Assembly (NCBI RefSeq): GCF_004011865.1
Contig: NZ_RKLP01000001.1
Coordinates: 248,001-312,000, forward strand
DNA: 64,000 nt
From: Prescottella agglutinans
GTDB lineage: Bacteria; Actinomycetota; Actinomycetes; Mycobacteriales; Mycobacteriaceae
Direction: 5' to 3'
The translations under genes were made by a program, and so were the position numbers. Shown here one piece after another: positions 50,985 through 59,776 of this stretch (the stretch's first letter is position 1; every line of letters starts with the position of its first letter). The notes beneath the pieces were generated by a model, which was not told where the DNA came from, searched no databases, and was given only the letters and a program-made list of their open reading frames with translations.

Positions 50985-52103
50985 GTGAAGACCCGCGCGG
51001 CCGTCATCACCGAAGCGCCCGGCACCTACAAGGTGGTCGACCTCGAACTCGAAGGCCCCCGCCAGAACGAGATCACCGTCAAGATGGTCGCCTCCGGCCT
51101 CTGCCACTCCGACGACCACATCGCCAAGGGCGACCACGGCGTGGGCCGGTACCCGATCTGCGGCGGCCACGAGGGTGCCGGCATCGTCGTGGAGGTCGGG
51201 CCGCACACCGTCGGCTGGGAGGTGGGCGACCACGTCATCTTCTCGTTCCTCGCCGGCTGCGGCCGCTGCCGCTGGTGCGCCAAGGGCCTGCAGAACCTCT
51301 GCGACCGCGGCGCGGCCATCATGACCGGCGGTCGCCCCGACGACCCCGACAGCTACCGCCTGACGCTCGACGGCGCACCCGTCGCACAGACCTGCGGTCT
51401 CGGCACGTTCAGCGAATACACCACGGTGAGCATCGATTCCGCCGTCAAGGTCGACAAGGACCTGCCCCTCGAGACCTTGTGTCTGCTCGGCTGCGGGGTG
51501 GGCACCGGCTGGGGCGCCGCCGTGAACTCAGCACAGGTGTACCCCGGCCACACGGTCATCGTGATGGGCGTCGGCGGCATCGGCATCAACGCCGTCCAGG
51601 GCGCCGCACACGCCGGCGCGGCGCACATCATCGCGGTCGACCCGGTCGCGTTCAAGCGCGACACCGCCCTCGAGTTCGGCGCCACCCACGCGGTCGCCAC
51701 GATGGAGGAGGCCACCGAGATCGCCCGCTCGTTCACCAACGGCCAGGGCGCCGACTCGGCGATCGTCACCGTCGGCGTCACGACGGGCGAGCACGTCGCG
51801 CAGGCCTTCTCGGCGATCCGCAAGGCCGGCACGTGCGTGGTGACGGGCCTGGGCAAGATGGAGGACGTCGGCCTGCCGATCAGCCTTCTCGAGCTGACGC
51901 TCTACCAGAAGCGCATCCAGGGCTCGCTGTTCGGCGCGTCCGCACCGAGCGCCGACATCCCGTGGATGGTCGAGTTGTACCAGGCCGGCAAGCTCGAACT
52001 CGACAAGCTCATCACCACCACCTACAAGCTCGACGACATCGCCCAGGGCTTCGTCGACATGCACGAGGGCCGGAACATCCGCGGCGTCGTCCTGTTCGAC
52101 TGA
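50985..52103 (+). CDS. zinc alcohol dehydrogenase, NDMA/mycothiol type
   Basis: This 372-residue medium-chain ADH has catalytic zinc ligands Cys40 and His62/Glu63 (SGLCHSD, GGHEGAG), structural zinc Cys92, 95, 98 and 106 (GCGRCRWCAKGLQNLC), and NAD motif VMGVGGIGINAV. Length and GLGTFSEYT fit the class III-like ADHs of actinobacteria that use tightly bound NAD with NDMA. GTG 50985 follows AGGAGG. Probably oxidises alcohols or aldehydes; the natural acceptor is unknown. Confidence 0.85.
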   Translation: MKTRAAVITEAPGTYKVVDLELEGPRQNEITVKMVASGLCHSDDHIAKGDHGVGRYPICGGHEGAGIVVEVGPHTVGWEVGDHVIFSFLAGCGRCRWCAKGLQNLCDRGAAIMTGGRPDDPDSYRLTLDGAPVAQTCGLGTFSEYTTVSIDSAVKVDKDLPLETLCLLGCGVGTGWGAAVNSAQVYPGHTVIVMGVGGIGINAVQGAAHAGAAHIIAVDPVAFKRDTALEFGATHAVATMEEATEIARSFTNGQGADSAIVTVGVTTGEHVAQAFSAIRKAGTCVVTGLGKMEDVGLPISLLELTLYQKRIQGSLFGASAPSADIPWMVELYQAGKLELDKLITTTYKLDDIAQGFVDMHEGRNIRGVVLFD

Positions 52104-52136
52104 CCCCGGCGGTACCGGGCGCCGGGGGCGCCGCCC

Positions 52137-53876
52137 TCAGCGCCGTCGCCGACGTCCGGTACCGAAGATGCTCCGCGAGATCTCCCGCCCCGCGGCCGAC
52201 GCCGCCGACCGCAGAAAGCTCTTGACCGCCGTGTTCCCGAGGATCTGTTCCGCGACAGTGGGCCCCTCGGCGACCGGTGGCGGCGGCGGAGGCAGGTCCG
52301 GAAGATCCTGCAGCGGAGGAATATCCAGCGTCGGATCGACATCCGGCGCGTCCACCACCTTCGCGGTGAGCTTCTCGTACGCCGATTCCCGGTCGATCGT
52401 CTGCCCGTACTTGGCGTACAGCGGACTCGAGCCCGACGCGGCCCGGATCGCGTCGTCGCCGATCGCATCCATGAGTGAGCGGGGCGGACGGATCCTGGTC
52501 CACGCGACCGGCGTCGGGGCCCCCTTCTCCGACAGCACCGTGACGATCGCCTCACCGGTCCCGAGCGAGGTGAGGGCCTTCTCGAGGTCGTAGTGCGCCG
52601 TCTTCGGGTAGGTCTTGACGGTCCTGTTGAGCGCCTTCTGGTCGTCCGGGGTGAACGCACGCAGCGCGTGCTGGACGCGGGCGCCCAACTGCGACAGCAC
52701 CGCGTTGGGGACGTCCGTGGGCAACTGGGTGCAGAAGAACACGCCGACACCCTTCGACCGGATCAGTTTCACGGTCTGCTCGACCTGCGCGAGGAACGCC
52801 TTCGAGGCGTCGGCGAACAGCAGGTGAGCCTCGTCGAAGATGAAGACCAGCTTCGGCTTGTCGAGGTCGCCCTCCTCCGGCAGCGCCTGGAACAGATCGG
52901 CCAGCACCCACATCAGGAACGTCGAGAACATCGCGGGCCGCGCCGCCTGCGCACCGAGTTCGAAGAGCGTGACGATGCCGCGCCCGTCCGGTCCCACCCG
53001 CAGCAGATCCTCGGTCTCGAACTCCGGCTCACCGAAGAAGGTGTCGCCGCCGTCGGCCTCGAGGTTCACCAGCGCCCGGAGGATGACCCCGGCGGTGGAC
53101 GCGGACACGCCGCCGATGCCCTTCAGGTCCGCCTTGCCCTCGTCGGAGGTCAGGTGCGCGATCACCGCCCGCAGGTCCTTCAGATCCAGCAGCGCGAGGC
53201 CCTGCGTGTCGGCCCAGTGGAAGATCAGTCCGAGGGTGGACTCCTGGGTCTCGTTGAGCCCCAGGACCTTGCTGAGCAGGATCGGCCCGAAGCTGGTGAT
53301 GGTGGCACGCACCGGGATCCCGATGCCGCCGGTGCCCAGGGAGACGAACTCCACCGGGAACCCGGTGGGCGCCCAGTCGGGCTCGCCCGTCTCGGCCGCG
53401 CGCGCGGTGATCTTCTCGTTCGTCTCCCCCGGCCTCGACAGCCCCGCCAGGTCACCCTTGATGTCGGCCATCACGACGGGCACACCCGCCGCCGAGAGCT
53501 GTTCGGCGATGCCCTGCAGGGTCTTGGTCTTGCCGGTGCCGGTCGCACCCGCGATCAGCCCGTGCCGGTTGACCGTGGCCAGCGGAATCCGCACCCGCGC
53601 GGCCGGATCGACTTCGTCGTTCACCACGACGGTGCCGAGTTCGAGTGCGGCCCCGGCCGATCGGTATCCGGACGCGATCTCCTCGGCGGCGCCACCGGGC
53701 TCGGTCGCGGACGTGTCCTCCGGGTTCGCGGCGGCCGCCATCTCCCGTTCCGCGGCCTCCGCGGCCGCCGCCGCCTCGGCCGCGACCCGGGCCGCCTCCT
53801 CCGCTGCGGCCTTCGCGATCCTGGCCTTCTCGGCCAGCGACTGGGCGTCGTCCCCCGCCCCCGAATCAACGGTCAT
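52137..53876 (-). CDS. HerA-like / DUF853 ATPase (Rv2510c-like)
   Basis: This 579-residue protein has an Ala/Glu-rich coiled-coil start (about 15-50), Walker [11 protein letters not shown] (about 110-119), Walker [16 protein letters not shown], and a Pro-rich segment (PPPPPPV) before a basic tail GRRRRR. This is the DUF853 family, which resembles HerA/FtsK-type DNA translocases. The function is not known. Convergent with the alcohol dehydrogenase and divergent from oligoribonuclease. ATG 53876 follows GAGGAGGACGCTTC. Confidence 0.8.
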   Translation of the reverse strand: MTVDSGAGDDAQSLAEKARIAKAAAEEAARVAAEAAAAAEAAEREMAAAANPEDTSATEPGGAAEEIASGYRSAGAALELGTVVVNDEVDPAARVRIPLATVNRHGLIAGATGTGKTKTLQGIAEQLSAAGVPVVMADIKGDLAGLSRPGETNEKITARAAETGEPDWAPTGFPVEFVSLGTGGIGIPVRATITSFGPILLSKVLGLNETQESTLGLIFHWADTQGLALLDLKDLRAVIAHLTSDEGKADLKGIGGVSASTAGVILRALVNLEADGGDTFFGEPEFETEDLLRVGPDGRGIVTLFELGAQAARPAMFSTFLMWVLADLFQALPEEGDLDKPKLVFIFDEAHLLFADASKAFLAQVEQTVKLIRSKGVGVFFCTQLPTDVPNAVLSQLGARVQHALRAFTPDDQKALNRTVKTYPKTAHYDLEKALTSLGTGEAIVTVLSEKGAPTPVAWTRIRPPRSLMDAIGDDAIRAASGSSPLYAKYGQTIDRESAYEKLTAKVVDAPDVDPTLDIPPLQDLPDLPPPPPPVAEGPTVAEQILGNTAVKSFLRSAASAAGREISRSIFGTGRRRRR

Positions 53877-53960
53877 GAAGCGTCCTCCTCGAAGCAGAAG
53901 CGTGCGGGAAGTTCTCCACCGTGGACAATATCCCGACCTCGCCTGACTACTGTGTTTCTC

Positions 53961-54560
53961 GTGCAGGACAAATTGGTATGGATCGATTGTGAAATGACGG
54001 GCCTTCGGCTCGGTTCGGACAAGCTCATCGAGATCGCCGCCCTGGTGACCGACAGCGACCTGAATATCCTCGGCGACGGCGTGGACATCGTGATCCACGC
54101 CGACGACGACGCGCTGGCCTCGATGCCCGACGTCGTCACCGAGATGCACGCGCGCTCGGGCCTCACCGAGGAGGTGCGCGCGTCGACGGTGACGGTGGCC
54201 GAAGCCGAGCAGATGGTGCTCGACTACATCCGCGAGCACGTGCCCGTCGCCGGCACCGTGCCGCTCGCCGGCAACTCGATCGCCACCGACCGCGGCTTCA
54301 TCGCCCGCGACATGCCCGAACTGGACGCGCACCTGCACTATCGGATGATCGACGTCAGCTCGATCAAGGAACTGTGCCGACGCTGGTATCCGCGGATCTA
54401 CTTCGGTCAGCCGGAGAAGGGCCTGTCGCACCGCGCCCTCGCGGACATCAAGGAATCGATCCGCGAACTGCAGTACTACCGGCGCACCGCGTTCGTCGCG
54501 GATCCGGGCCCCTCGAGCACCGAGATCGCGGCCGTCGCGAAGGAGCTGGGACCCGCCTGA
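53961..54560 (+). CDS. orn: oligoribonuclease
   Basis: This 199-residue DEDDh 3'-5' exonuclease has Asp9/Glu11 in [19 protein letters not shown], and [12 protein letters not shown] with the final His/Asp. Length equals mycobacterial Orn, whose start aligns with GTG 53961; GTG 53952 could add three residues. It degrades nanoRNA and pGpG to mononucleotides. tRNA-His lies about 80 bp downstream, as in other actinomycetes. Confidence 0.93.
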   Translation: MQDKLVWIDCEMTGLRLGSDKLIEIAALVTDSDLNILGDGVDIVIHADDDALASMPDVVTEMHARSGLTEEVRASTVTVAEAEQMVLDYIREHVPVAGTVPLAGNSIATDRGFIARDMPELDAHLHYRMIDVSSIKELCRRWYPRIYFGQPEKGLSHRALADIKESIRELQYYRRTAFVADPGPSSTEIAAVAKELGPA

Positions 54561-54643
54561 CCAGCCGATTGGCACTTTGGTCGATCAACAGGCTAATATT
54601 CATCTCGCTGCAGCAACCGGCCCCGCCGGAAGCGACAGTGATG

Positions 54644-54716
54644 GTGACTGTAGTTCAGTTGGTAGAGCACCAGGTTGTGATCCTGGCTGTCGCGGGTTCG
54701 AGTCCCGTCAGTCACC
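54644..54716 (+). tRNA. tRNA-His (anticodon GTG)
   Basis: Acceptor GTGACTG pairs with CAGTCAC (54709-54715). Anticodon GTG at 54677-54679, T-arm GGGTTCGAGTCCC. G at 54643 provides the G-1 needed by tRNA-His. CCA is not encoded. Confidence 0.93.
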
Positions 54717-54722
54717 CCGAAG

Positions 54723-54755
54723 AAACGCCCCCCGGCATCGCCGGGGGGCGTTTTT
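54723..54755 (+). terminator. intrinsic terminator after tRNA-His
   Basis: AAACGCCCCCCGGC pairs perfectly with GCCGGGGGGCGTTT around a 3-nt ATC loop, followed by TTTTT. Textbook rho-independent form. Confidence 0.9.
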
Positions 54756-54851
54756 CGTATGCGCACACGCTGCCCGCTCCCGGCGCCGCCCGTCCCGCAC
54801 CACGGTCGGCCCACGCCCCGTCGGGGAGCGCCGCGGCGAACCTCTCAGCCC

Positions 54852-54916
54852 CCGCGTTTTGCGCACTTATCGGCGTTCCAGATGCCTTCGGGGACCGATA
54901 AGTGCGCAAAACGCGG
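54852..54916. repeat. 22-bp perfect palindrome, intergenic
   Basis: A 22-bp arm at 54852-54873 (begins CCGCGTTTTGCGCACTTATC) is repeated exactly in inverted form at 54895-54916, with a 21-nt loop. No gene overlaps it. The stretch 54756-54851 before it shows no supported feature. Its AT content is higher than the surroundings. It might be a dispersed REP-like element or a protein target. Confidence 0.8.
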
Positions 54917-54998
54917 AGTCGACAAAGAAAAGTGAGCCGATTCACTTTCCGGCTACTCGGCGACACAGGTAAATGCCCCCTGAACAGCAAATTCGCCC

Positions 54999-55019
54999 AG
55001 GTCTCACTGAGTGAGACCT
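54999..55019. promoter_or_regulatory. palindromic operator candidate before microprotein gene
   Basis: AGGTCTCAC (54999-55007) and GTGAGACCT (55011-55019) are exact inverted copies around TGA. The palindrome ends 4 bp before a -35-like TTAACT, the usual place for an activator or repressor. Confidence 0.55.
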
Positions 55020-55023
55020 TCAA

Positions 55024-55053
55024 TTAACTGTTTGTTCATGCGGCCCCTACTGT
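55024..55053 (+). promoter_or_regulatory. candidate promoter of the second microprotein gene
   Basis: TTAACT (55024-55029) and TACTGT (55048-55053) are 18 bp apart. Transcription from about 55060 would give a 5' UTR of about 70 nt. Confidence 0.45.
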
Positions 55054-55127
55054 GACCTACAGCATCTCCGATGCACGGCATGACGCATGCCACACCCCTC
55101 CACTCGCATCAATAAAGGAGCATCCCC

Positions 55128-55256
55128 ATGGGTTCTTCCGACGCTGACCTCGCCCTGATCAAGCAGATCCAGCCGGTCGTCACCGCTGTCGGCGGCGTGA
55201 TCGCCGGCGCTGGCGCCATCCTGGGTCTGATCGGCGCGATCAACGCCTTCCTCTGA
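55128..55256 (+). CDS. 42-residue hydrophobic microprotein, MGSS type
   Basis: ATG 55128 follows AAAGGAG by 7 bp. The product starts MGSSDADLALIKQIQ and continues as a Gly/Ala/Ile/Val-rich helix (about 17-42, with GGVIAGAGAILGLIGA) to the end AFL. No signal peptide. It has its own palindrome, promoter-like boxes, and a 19-bp stem terminator, so it looks like a well-expressed single gene. It shares start, size, and single-helix layout with the microprotein at 12886. Possible roles are a mycomembrane porin-like peptide, a membrane peptide or a peptide toxin. No relative is recognised with certainty. Confidence 0.65.
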   Translation: MGSSDADLALIKQIQPVVTAVGGVIAGAGAILGLIGAINAFL

Positions 55257-55283
55257 TCCAGACCGAGCACTAGCACGGTTCTC

Positions 55284-55324
55284 AGCAGAGCGGCCGACAC
55301 CTCACAGGTGTCGGCCGCTCTGCT
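55284..55324 (+). terminator. strong terminator of the microprotein gene
   Basis: A perfect 19-bp stem (55284-55302 with 55306-55324; AGCAGAGCGGCCGACACCT arm) with a 3-nt CAC loop, 28 bp after the stop codon. Confidence 0.85.
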
Positions 55325-55374
55325 GTATGCGCACTAGGTGCACCGGACGGCGATCGGCACATCCGGTACGTCGA

Positions 55375-55602
55375 TCAGTCGAACAGGGTCGGCGCCTCGC
55401 CGTTGTCGGCGTCGCCGGCCGGGCGTGCCGCACGCGTACCGGGTTCCGCCTTGCGGACAACGGTCAGCGTCGTCGTGCGGCGCGACAACCGATGCCCGTC
55501 CGCGTGTTCGAGCAGAGCCATGCCGTGCCGGACCTCGAGCACCGTCCACGGGCCCGCATGCCCCGCAGCCTGAACGAGATCCCCAACTCCCACCGTTTCC
55601 AC
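55375..55602 (-). CDS. small hypothetical protein, 75 aa
   Basis: GTG 55602 follows GGGAG by 8 bp. The product has a beta-rich core (VGDLVQAAGHAGPWTVLEV, HGMALLEHADGHRLSRR) and a Pro/Ala-rich acidic tail. It looks like a small SH3-like barrel. No family is recognised. It lies 53 bp after the L,D-transpeptidase stop and could be cotranscribed. Confidence 0.5.
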   Translation of the reverse strand: METVGVGDLVQAAGHAGPWTVLEVRHGMALLEHADGHRLSRRTTTLTVVRKAEPGTRAARPAGDADNGEAPTLFD

Positions 55603-55655
55603 CGCTGCGCTCCCGTTCCTTCGGACGATTCGGTCGCCCCCAGGATAATCAGCGG

Positions 55656-56894
55656 CTACGCGTTGCCGGCGCGCCAGGTCTCCCAAGGGATGTTCCAATC
55701 GCCGAGGCCCTCGGTGCCCGACAGGGTGCCGCCCACGGTGTTCTTCACGAGGACGATGTCGCCGCGCTTGGTGTTGTCGTAGATCCACTTCGCGTTCGAC
55801 GGGCTCAGATTGAGGCAGCCGTGGCTGGTGTTGGTGTAGCCCTGCTCGCTCACCGACCACGGAGCGGAGTGGAAGAAGATGCCGCTGTACGACATTCGCG
55901 TGGCCCAGTCGACCGGGGTGCGGTAACCGTCCGGCGAGGTGACGGGCACGCCGTAGGTGGACGAATCCATCACGAGGTGGTCGAACCGGTCGCCGATGAT
56001 GTAGACCCCGTTGTCGGTCGGGGTGCTGTCCTTGCCCATGGACGTGGGCATCGACTTCACGTCCCGGCCGGACACGTTGACCGTGACCTGCTTGGTGTCG
56101 TCGTCGGCCGTGATGACGACGGCGTCGCCGATCGTGAACGACGAGTGCACGTCCTCCTGCCCGAACATCCCCTTGCCGAGGTCCCGGCCGTACGCCTTGA
56201 CGTCGACCGTCACCTGGGTGCCCGGCGCCCAGTAGTTCTGCGGCCGCCAGCGCACCTCGCGGTTGTTCAACCAGTAGAACGCGCCCTCGACCGGCGGCAC
56301 CGTGACGATCTCGATGGCGGCCTCTGCGGCCTTGCGGTCGGGGATGTTCTCGTCGAACTGCACCGCGACGGGCTGCCCGATGCCGACGACGCTGCCGTCT
56401 CCCGGCATCACGTAGGGCTTGGTGAGGTTGCCGGGCGCGCTGGTCGTGAAGGACGTCGTGGTCGACGTCGAACCGCCGAGGCCGTACGCCTCGGCCTGCA
56501 GCGTGTACTTGCGGTTGTAGCCGAGCGGTTCGGTGTTGGTCCACGACAGCCCGTCGGTCGCAACCGCGCCTGCGACGACCTTCCCCTCGGGGTTGCGCAG
56601 GGTCACGTTCGACAGCCTGCCGTCGGCGACGTGGACGGTGACGGGATCGCCGGGCGAGAAGCCGACCGCACCGTCGACGACAGATGTCGTCAGCTTGGGC
56701 TGGATCACTGCGACGAGCGGATTGGAGTCGACCGGTGCGCCATCGGAGGTCGATGCACCACTGGACGAGATCGTGCAACCGGTGACGAGCATCACCATGC
56801 CGAGCGCTGCGGAACCGGCCACGATCAGGGCCGGCCACCTCGAACTTCTCGCGCCGCCACCGCGACGACACTCGCGACCGCCCCAGATCTTCAT
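55656..56894 (-). CDS. L,D-transpeptidase lipoprotein with Ig-like domains (LdtMt2-like)
   Basis: This 412-residue lipoprotein has a lipobox VTGC (Cys40), two Ig-like bacterial domains (about 60-255), and a YkuD catalytic domain with Ser357, His358, Gly359 and Cys360 (SHGCLN) and upstream IFFHSAPWS. It makes 3-3 crosslinks in peptidoglycan between meso-DAP residues, outside the membrane. ATG 56894 is preferred to the TTG just before. The layout matches LdtMt2/LdtMt1 of mycobacteria, which give beta-lactam tolerance. Confidence 0.9.
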   Translation of the reverse strand: MKIWGGRECRRGGGARSSRWPALIVAGSAALGMVMLVTGCTISSSGASTSDGAPVDSNPLVAVIQPKLTTSVVDGAVGFSPGDPVTVHVADGRLSNVTLRNPEGKVVAGAVATDGLSWTNTEPLGYNRKYTLQAEAYGLGGSTSTTTSFTTSAPGNLTKPYVMPGDGSVVGIGQPVAVQFDENIPDRKAAEAAIEIVTVPPVEGAFYWLNNREVRWRPQNYWAPGTQVTVDVKAYGRDLGKGMFGQEDVHSSFTIGDAVVITADDDTKQVTVNVSGRDVKSMPTSMGKDSTPTDNGVYIIGDRFDHLVMDSSTYGVPVTSPDGYRTPVDWATRMSYSGIFFHSAPWSVSEQGYTNTSHGCLNLSPSNAKWIYDNTKRGDIVLVKNTVGGTLSGTEGLGDWNIPWETWRAGNA

Positions 56895-57167
56895 CAAAAC
56901 CCCACTTCACACTGCACAGACCACACGGCGCGCCCCTTCGGACGCACCCACACTCACGGACCGTCGGGCAATCCCCGACATCCCGCGCACCTGCATGATG
57001 CCAGTTCACGAACGCGCCCCGCTCCGACGTGCCGCGGCCGTGAATAACGGTCGAATACCAATCGCCACCTGCGGCTGGAGGGTTACAGGGGGACTGATTT
57101 GCTTTCGCTCGAAGCGGTCCGTTAATGTTCTCTTCGCACCGAGCGAGGGACACCTCGCGAAGGCAAT

Positions 57168-57240
57168 GCGCCGCTAGCTCAACTGGCAGAGCAAGTGACT
57201 CTTAATCACTGGGTTCGGGGTTCGAGTCCCTGGCGGCGCA
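57168..57240 (+). tRNA. tRNA-Lys (anticodon CTT), copy 1
   Basis: Acceptor GCGCCGC pairs with GCGGCGC (57233-57239), anticodon stem AGTGA/TCACT with CTT at 57201-57203, T-arm GGGTTCGAGTCCC-like. No encoded CCA. Confidence 0.92.
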
Positions 57241-57263
57241 CGCTAGTTTTTCTAGCAGAGCTA

Positions 57264-57336
57264 GCGCCTATAGCTCAGTTGGTAGAGCAAGTGACTCTTA
57301 ATCACTGGGTCCGGGGTTCGAGTCCCTGTGGGCGCA
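57264..57336 (+). tRNA. tRNA-Lys (anticodon CTT), copy 2
   Basis: Acceptor GCGCCTA pairs with TGGGCGC, with the same anticodon arm as copy 1. It lies 23 bp after copy 1; the two form a tandem pair that ends at a strong terminator. Confidence 0.92.
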
Positions 57337-57340
57337 CCGA

Positions 57341-57375
57341 AAAGGCTCCCTGCACATCGTGCAGGGAGCCTTTTT
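57341..57375 (+). terminator. intrinsic terminator of the tRNA-Lys pair
   Basis: A perfect 15-bp stem (AAAGGCTCCCTGCAC / GTGCAGGGAGCCTTT) with an ATC loop and a U-tract. Confidence 0.9.
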
Positions 57376-57488
57376 CGTGTCGTATCGGGGCCGTGTCGGA
57401 CGGTGCCCGAACGACGAACGGGACATCAGCTACACACGATGTCGAACCGTGTGTGCCGATGTCCCGTTCGGGATCGGTCGCCGATCGA

Positions 57489-57710
57489 TCAGCGGAAGAT
57501 CTTGCGCAGCACCAGGAGACCCACGACCGCGCCGGCACCGATGAGAGCCGCCTTGACCGCGGGCTCGTTCAACTTCGCCAGCACACTGTGCTTGGTCGAC
57601 TCGACCAGACGCTTCGGATTGGTGCGGACAGCGAGCACGTCGAGTGTCTGCGCGAGTTGATTACGGGCGTTCTGGATGTCCCGCTCGATGCTCTCGGTGT
57701 CCCTGGGCAC
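57489..57710 (-). CDS. DUF3618-type small membrane protein
   Basis: The 73-residue product has a helical start (DTESIERDIQNARNQLAQTLDVLA), NPKRLVESTKHSVLAKL, and one C-terminal membrane helix (ALIGAGAVVGLLVLRKIFR). This is the DUF3618 pattern of actinobacteria. Function unknown. GTG 57710 follows GGAGGACAC; a longer upstream frame lacks such a site. Confidence 0.75.
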   Translation of the reverse strand: MPRDTESIERDIQNARNQLAQTLDVLAVRTNPKRLVESTKHSVLAKLNEPAVKAALIGAGAVVGLLVLRKIFR

Positions 57711-57851
57711 GTGTCCTCCAATGTCGAATCGGTGCGGCTGTGATGCTGCTGTGCCGGTCACGCTACCGGCAACACTGGACACAACCGTAGAACAGAAGGG
57801 CGAACGCGGCTTCGTCCGTACCGTCGTACGCCTTCGGTAGCCTCAGTCGCT

Positions 57852-58322
57852 GTGACGGACAACAGGCTCGCCCCCGGAGACATCGCCCCCGACTTCACGC
57901 TGCCCGACGCCGACGGCAACGAGGTGTCGCTCGCCGACTACCGCGGCCGCAAGGTGATCGTGTACTTCTACCCCGCCGCGAGCACGCCGGGCTGCACCAA
58001 GCAGGCGTGCGACTTCCGCGACAGCCTCGCCGAACTGAACGGCGCCGGCCTCGACGTCGTCGGCATCTCCCCCGACAAGCCCGCCAAGCTCGCGAAGTTC
58101 CGGGACAACGAGGGGCTGAACTTCCCGCTGCTGTCGGATCCCGAGAAGACGACGCTCACCGCGTGGGGCGCGTTCGGCGAGAAGAAGATGTACGGCAAGG
58201 TCGTCCAGGGCGTGATCCGCTCCACGTTCCTGGTCGACGAGGACGGCAAGATCGAGGTCGCGCAGTACAACGTGCGCGCCACCGGGCACGTGGCCAAGCT
58301 CCGCCGCGACCTGTCGGTCTGA
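57852..58322 (+). CDS. bcp: thioredoxin-dependent peroxiredoxin (Bcp)
   Basis: The 156-residue PrxQ/Bcp protein has the peroxidatic Cys48 in STPGCTKQAC and a resolving Cys53 five residues on, then GISPDKPAKLAKF and RSTFLVDEDGKI. It reduces hydroperoxides in the cytoplasm with thiol donors. GTG 57852. The gene meets the dipeptidase gene end-to-end with only 12 bp between stops. Confidence 0.92.
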   Translation: MTDNRLAPGDIAPDFTLPDADGNEVSLADYRGRKVIVYFYPAASTPGCTKQACDFRDSLAELNGAGLDVVGISPDKPAKLAKFRDNEGLNFPLLSDPEKTTLTAWGAFGEKKMYGKVVQGVIRSTFLVDEDGKIEVAQYNVRATGHVAKLRRDLSV

Positions 58323-58334
58323 CAGCCGCGAGAC

Positions 58335-59726
58335 TCACCTCCGGTCGCCGAGGCCCCGCAGGAACAGGGCCTCGGCGACGGCCAGGTTCGCGATCTCCGA
58401 CGGGTCGACGCTCTCGTTCGGGGCGTGAATCAGCGCACGCGGTTCCTCGACGCCCATGAGCACGATCTCGGCGTGCGGGAACTGCTCGGCCAGCACGTTG
58501 CACAGCGGGATGGTCCCGCCCTGCCCGGCCACCGCGACCTGTGCGCCGTACGCCGACCTCAACGCCGCCGTCAGCGCCGTGTAGCCGGGCCCCGACGTCC
58601 GCGCACGGAACGGCGCGCCGATCGCCTCCCGCTCGACGGTCACGTGTGCACCCCACGGCGCCGCCTTCTCGAGGTGCGCGACGAGGGCGTCCTGGGCGCG
58701 GTGCGGATCCATCCCCGGCGGCACCCGCAGGTTGAGGCGGGCCGCCGCGCGGGGCTGGATCGCCGCCGCCGAGCCCACCACCGGCGGCGCGTCGATCCCC
58801 AGGATCGTCAGGGCCGGCCGCGCCCATACCGCGTCGGCGACCGACCCCGACCCGGTGAGCCGGACCCCGTCGAGCACGCCGGCGTCCTGGCGGAACTGTC
58901 GCTCCGGGTACTGGGCGCCGTCCCAGTCCTGTGCGGTGTCGAGTCCGTCGACGACCGTGTTGCCGCCGTGGTCCCGCAGCGTCGACAGCATCTGGACCAG
59001 CGCCGCGAGCGCGTCCGGCGCCGATCCGCCGTACATGCCCGAATGCAGTTCACCCGCGAGGGTTTCCACGTGCACGACGACATTCGCGATCCCCCGCAGG
59101 CTCGTCGTGAGGGTGGGGGCGCCCACCGCGACGTTCCCGGTGTCGGCGATCACGACGACGTCGGCGGTGAACAGTTCGGGCCGGTCCTGGACGAGCTTCT
59201 CGAGCCCGCCAGTGCCCATCTCCTCCGAGCCCTCCGAGACGAGGCGGACGCCGACGGGCAGCGGCGCGCCCGAGGCGGTCAGCGCCCGCAGCGCCACCAG
59301 GTGCATCACCAGGTTGCCCTTGCAGTCGGCGGCGCCGCGCCCGTACCAGCGCCCGTCGCGCTCGGTCAGCTCGAACGGCGGCGTCTGCCACAGCGCCTCG
59401 TCGCCCGCGGGCTGCACGTCGTAGTGGCTGTACAGCAAGACCGTCGGCGCACCGGCCGGGCCGGGCTGGTGCCCGACGACCGCCTTCGATCCGTCGGAGG
59501 TTTCGACCAGTTCGACGTGCCCGATGCCGGCCGCCCGGAAGGCGTCGGCCACCCAGTTCGCCGCTCCCTCGCACTGCTCGGGCGGAGCCTGGCGCGGGTC
59601 GGCGATCGACCGGAAGGCCACCAGCGCAGCGAGTTCCTCGCGCGCGGTCGGCATCAACGCCGTGACCCGATCCCGAATCTCGTCCGAATGCTCCGTCACC
59701 ACGGCCACCTCCAGCGTTCTCGACAT
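58335..59726 (-). CDS. M20 family metallodipeptidase
   Basis: The 463-residue M20 peptidase has metal-binding YSHYDVQPAG, GRGAADCKGNLV, SEGSEEMGTGG, and later a lid domain (about 200-320). It fits cytoplasmic Xaa-His/carnosine-like dipeptidases common in actinomycetes. ATG 59726 is used; GTG 59699 could also serve. Its last codons overlap a hairpin that may end the bcp transcript. Confidence 0.85.
   Translation of the reverse strand: MSRTLEVAVVTEHSDEIRDRVTALMPTAREELAALVAFRSIADPRQAPPEQCEGAANWVADAFRAAGIGHVELVETSDGSKAVVGHQPGPAGAPTVLLYSHYDVQPAGDEALWQTPPFELTERDGRWYGRGAADCKGNLVMHLVALRALTASGAPLPVGVRLVSEGSEEMGTGGLEKLVQDRPELFTADVVVIADTGNVAVGAPTLTTSLRGIANVVVHVETLAGELHSGMYGGSAPDALAALVQMLSTLRDHGGNTVVDGLDTAQDWDGAQYPERQFRQDAGVLDGVRLTGSGSVADAVWARPALTILGIDAPPVVGSAAAIQPRAAARLNLRVPPGMDPHRAQDALVAHLEKAAPWGAHVTVEREAIGAPFRARTSGPGYTALTAALRSAYGAQVAVAGQGGTIPLCNVLAEQFPHAEIVLMGVEEPRALIHAPNESVDPSEIANLAVAEALFLRGLGDRR
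58345..58378 (+). terminator. hairpin after bcp, inside the dipeptidase 3' end
   Basis: TCGCCGAGGCCC (58345-58356) pairs perfectly with 58367-58378 around a 10-nt loop, 23 bp past the bcp stop. No U-tract. Confidence 0.4.
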
Positions 59727-59776
59727 GTCCCGTCGAGCCTACGAGCCGGAACGCGTCGGCGTCCGGCTACGACGCG

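Noticed and set aside
55603-57153. Long frame antisense to part of the L,D-transpeptidase region
   Set aside because: It is the other-frame shadow of the transpeptidase; only its last 75 codons have a ribosome binding site and start.
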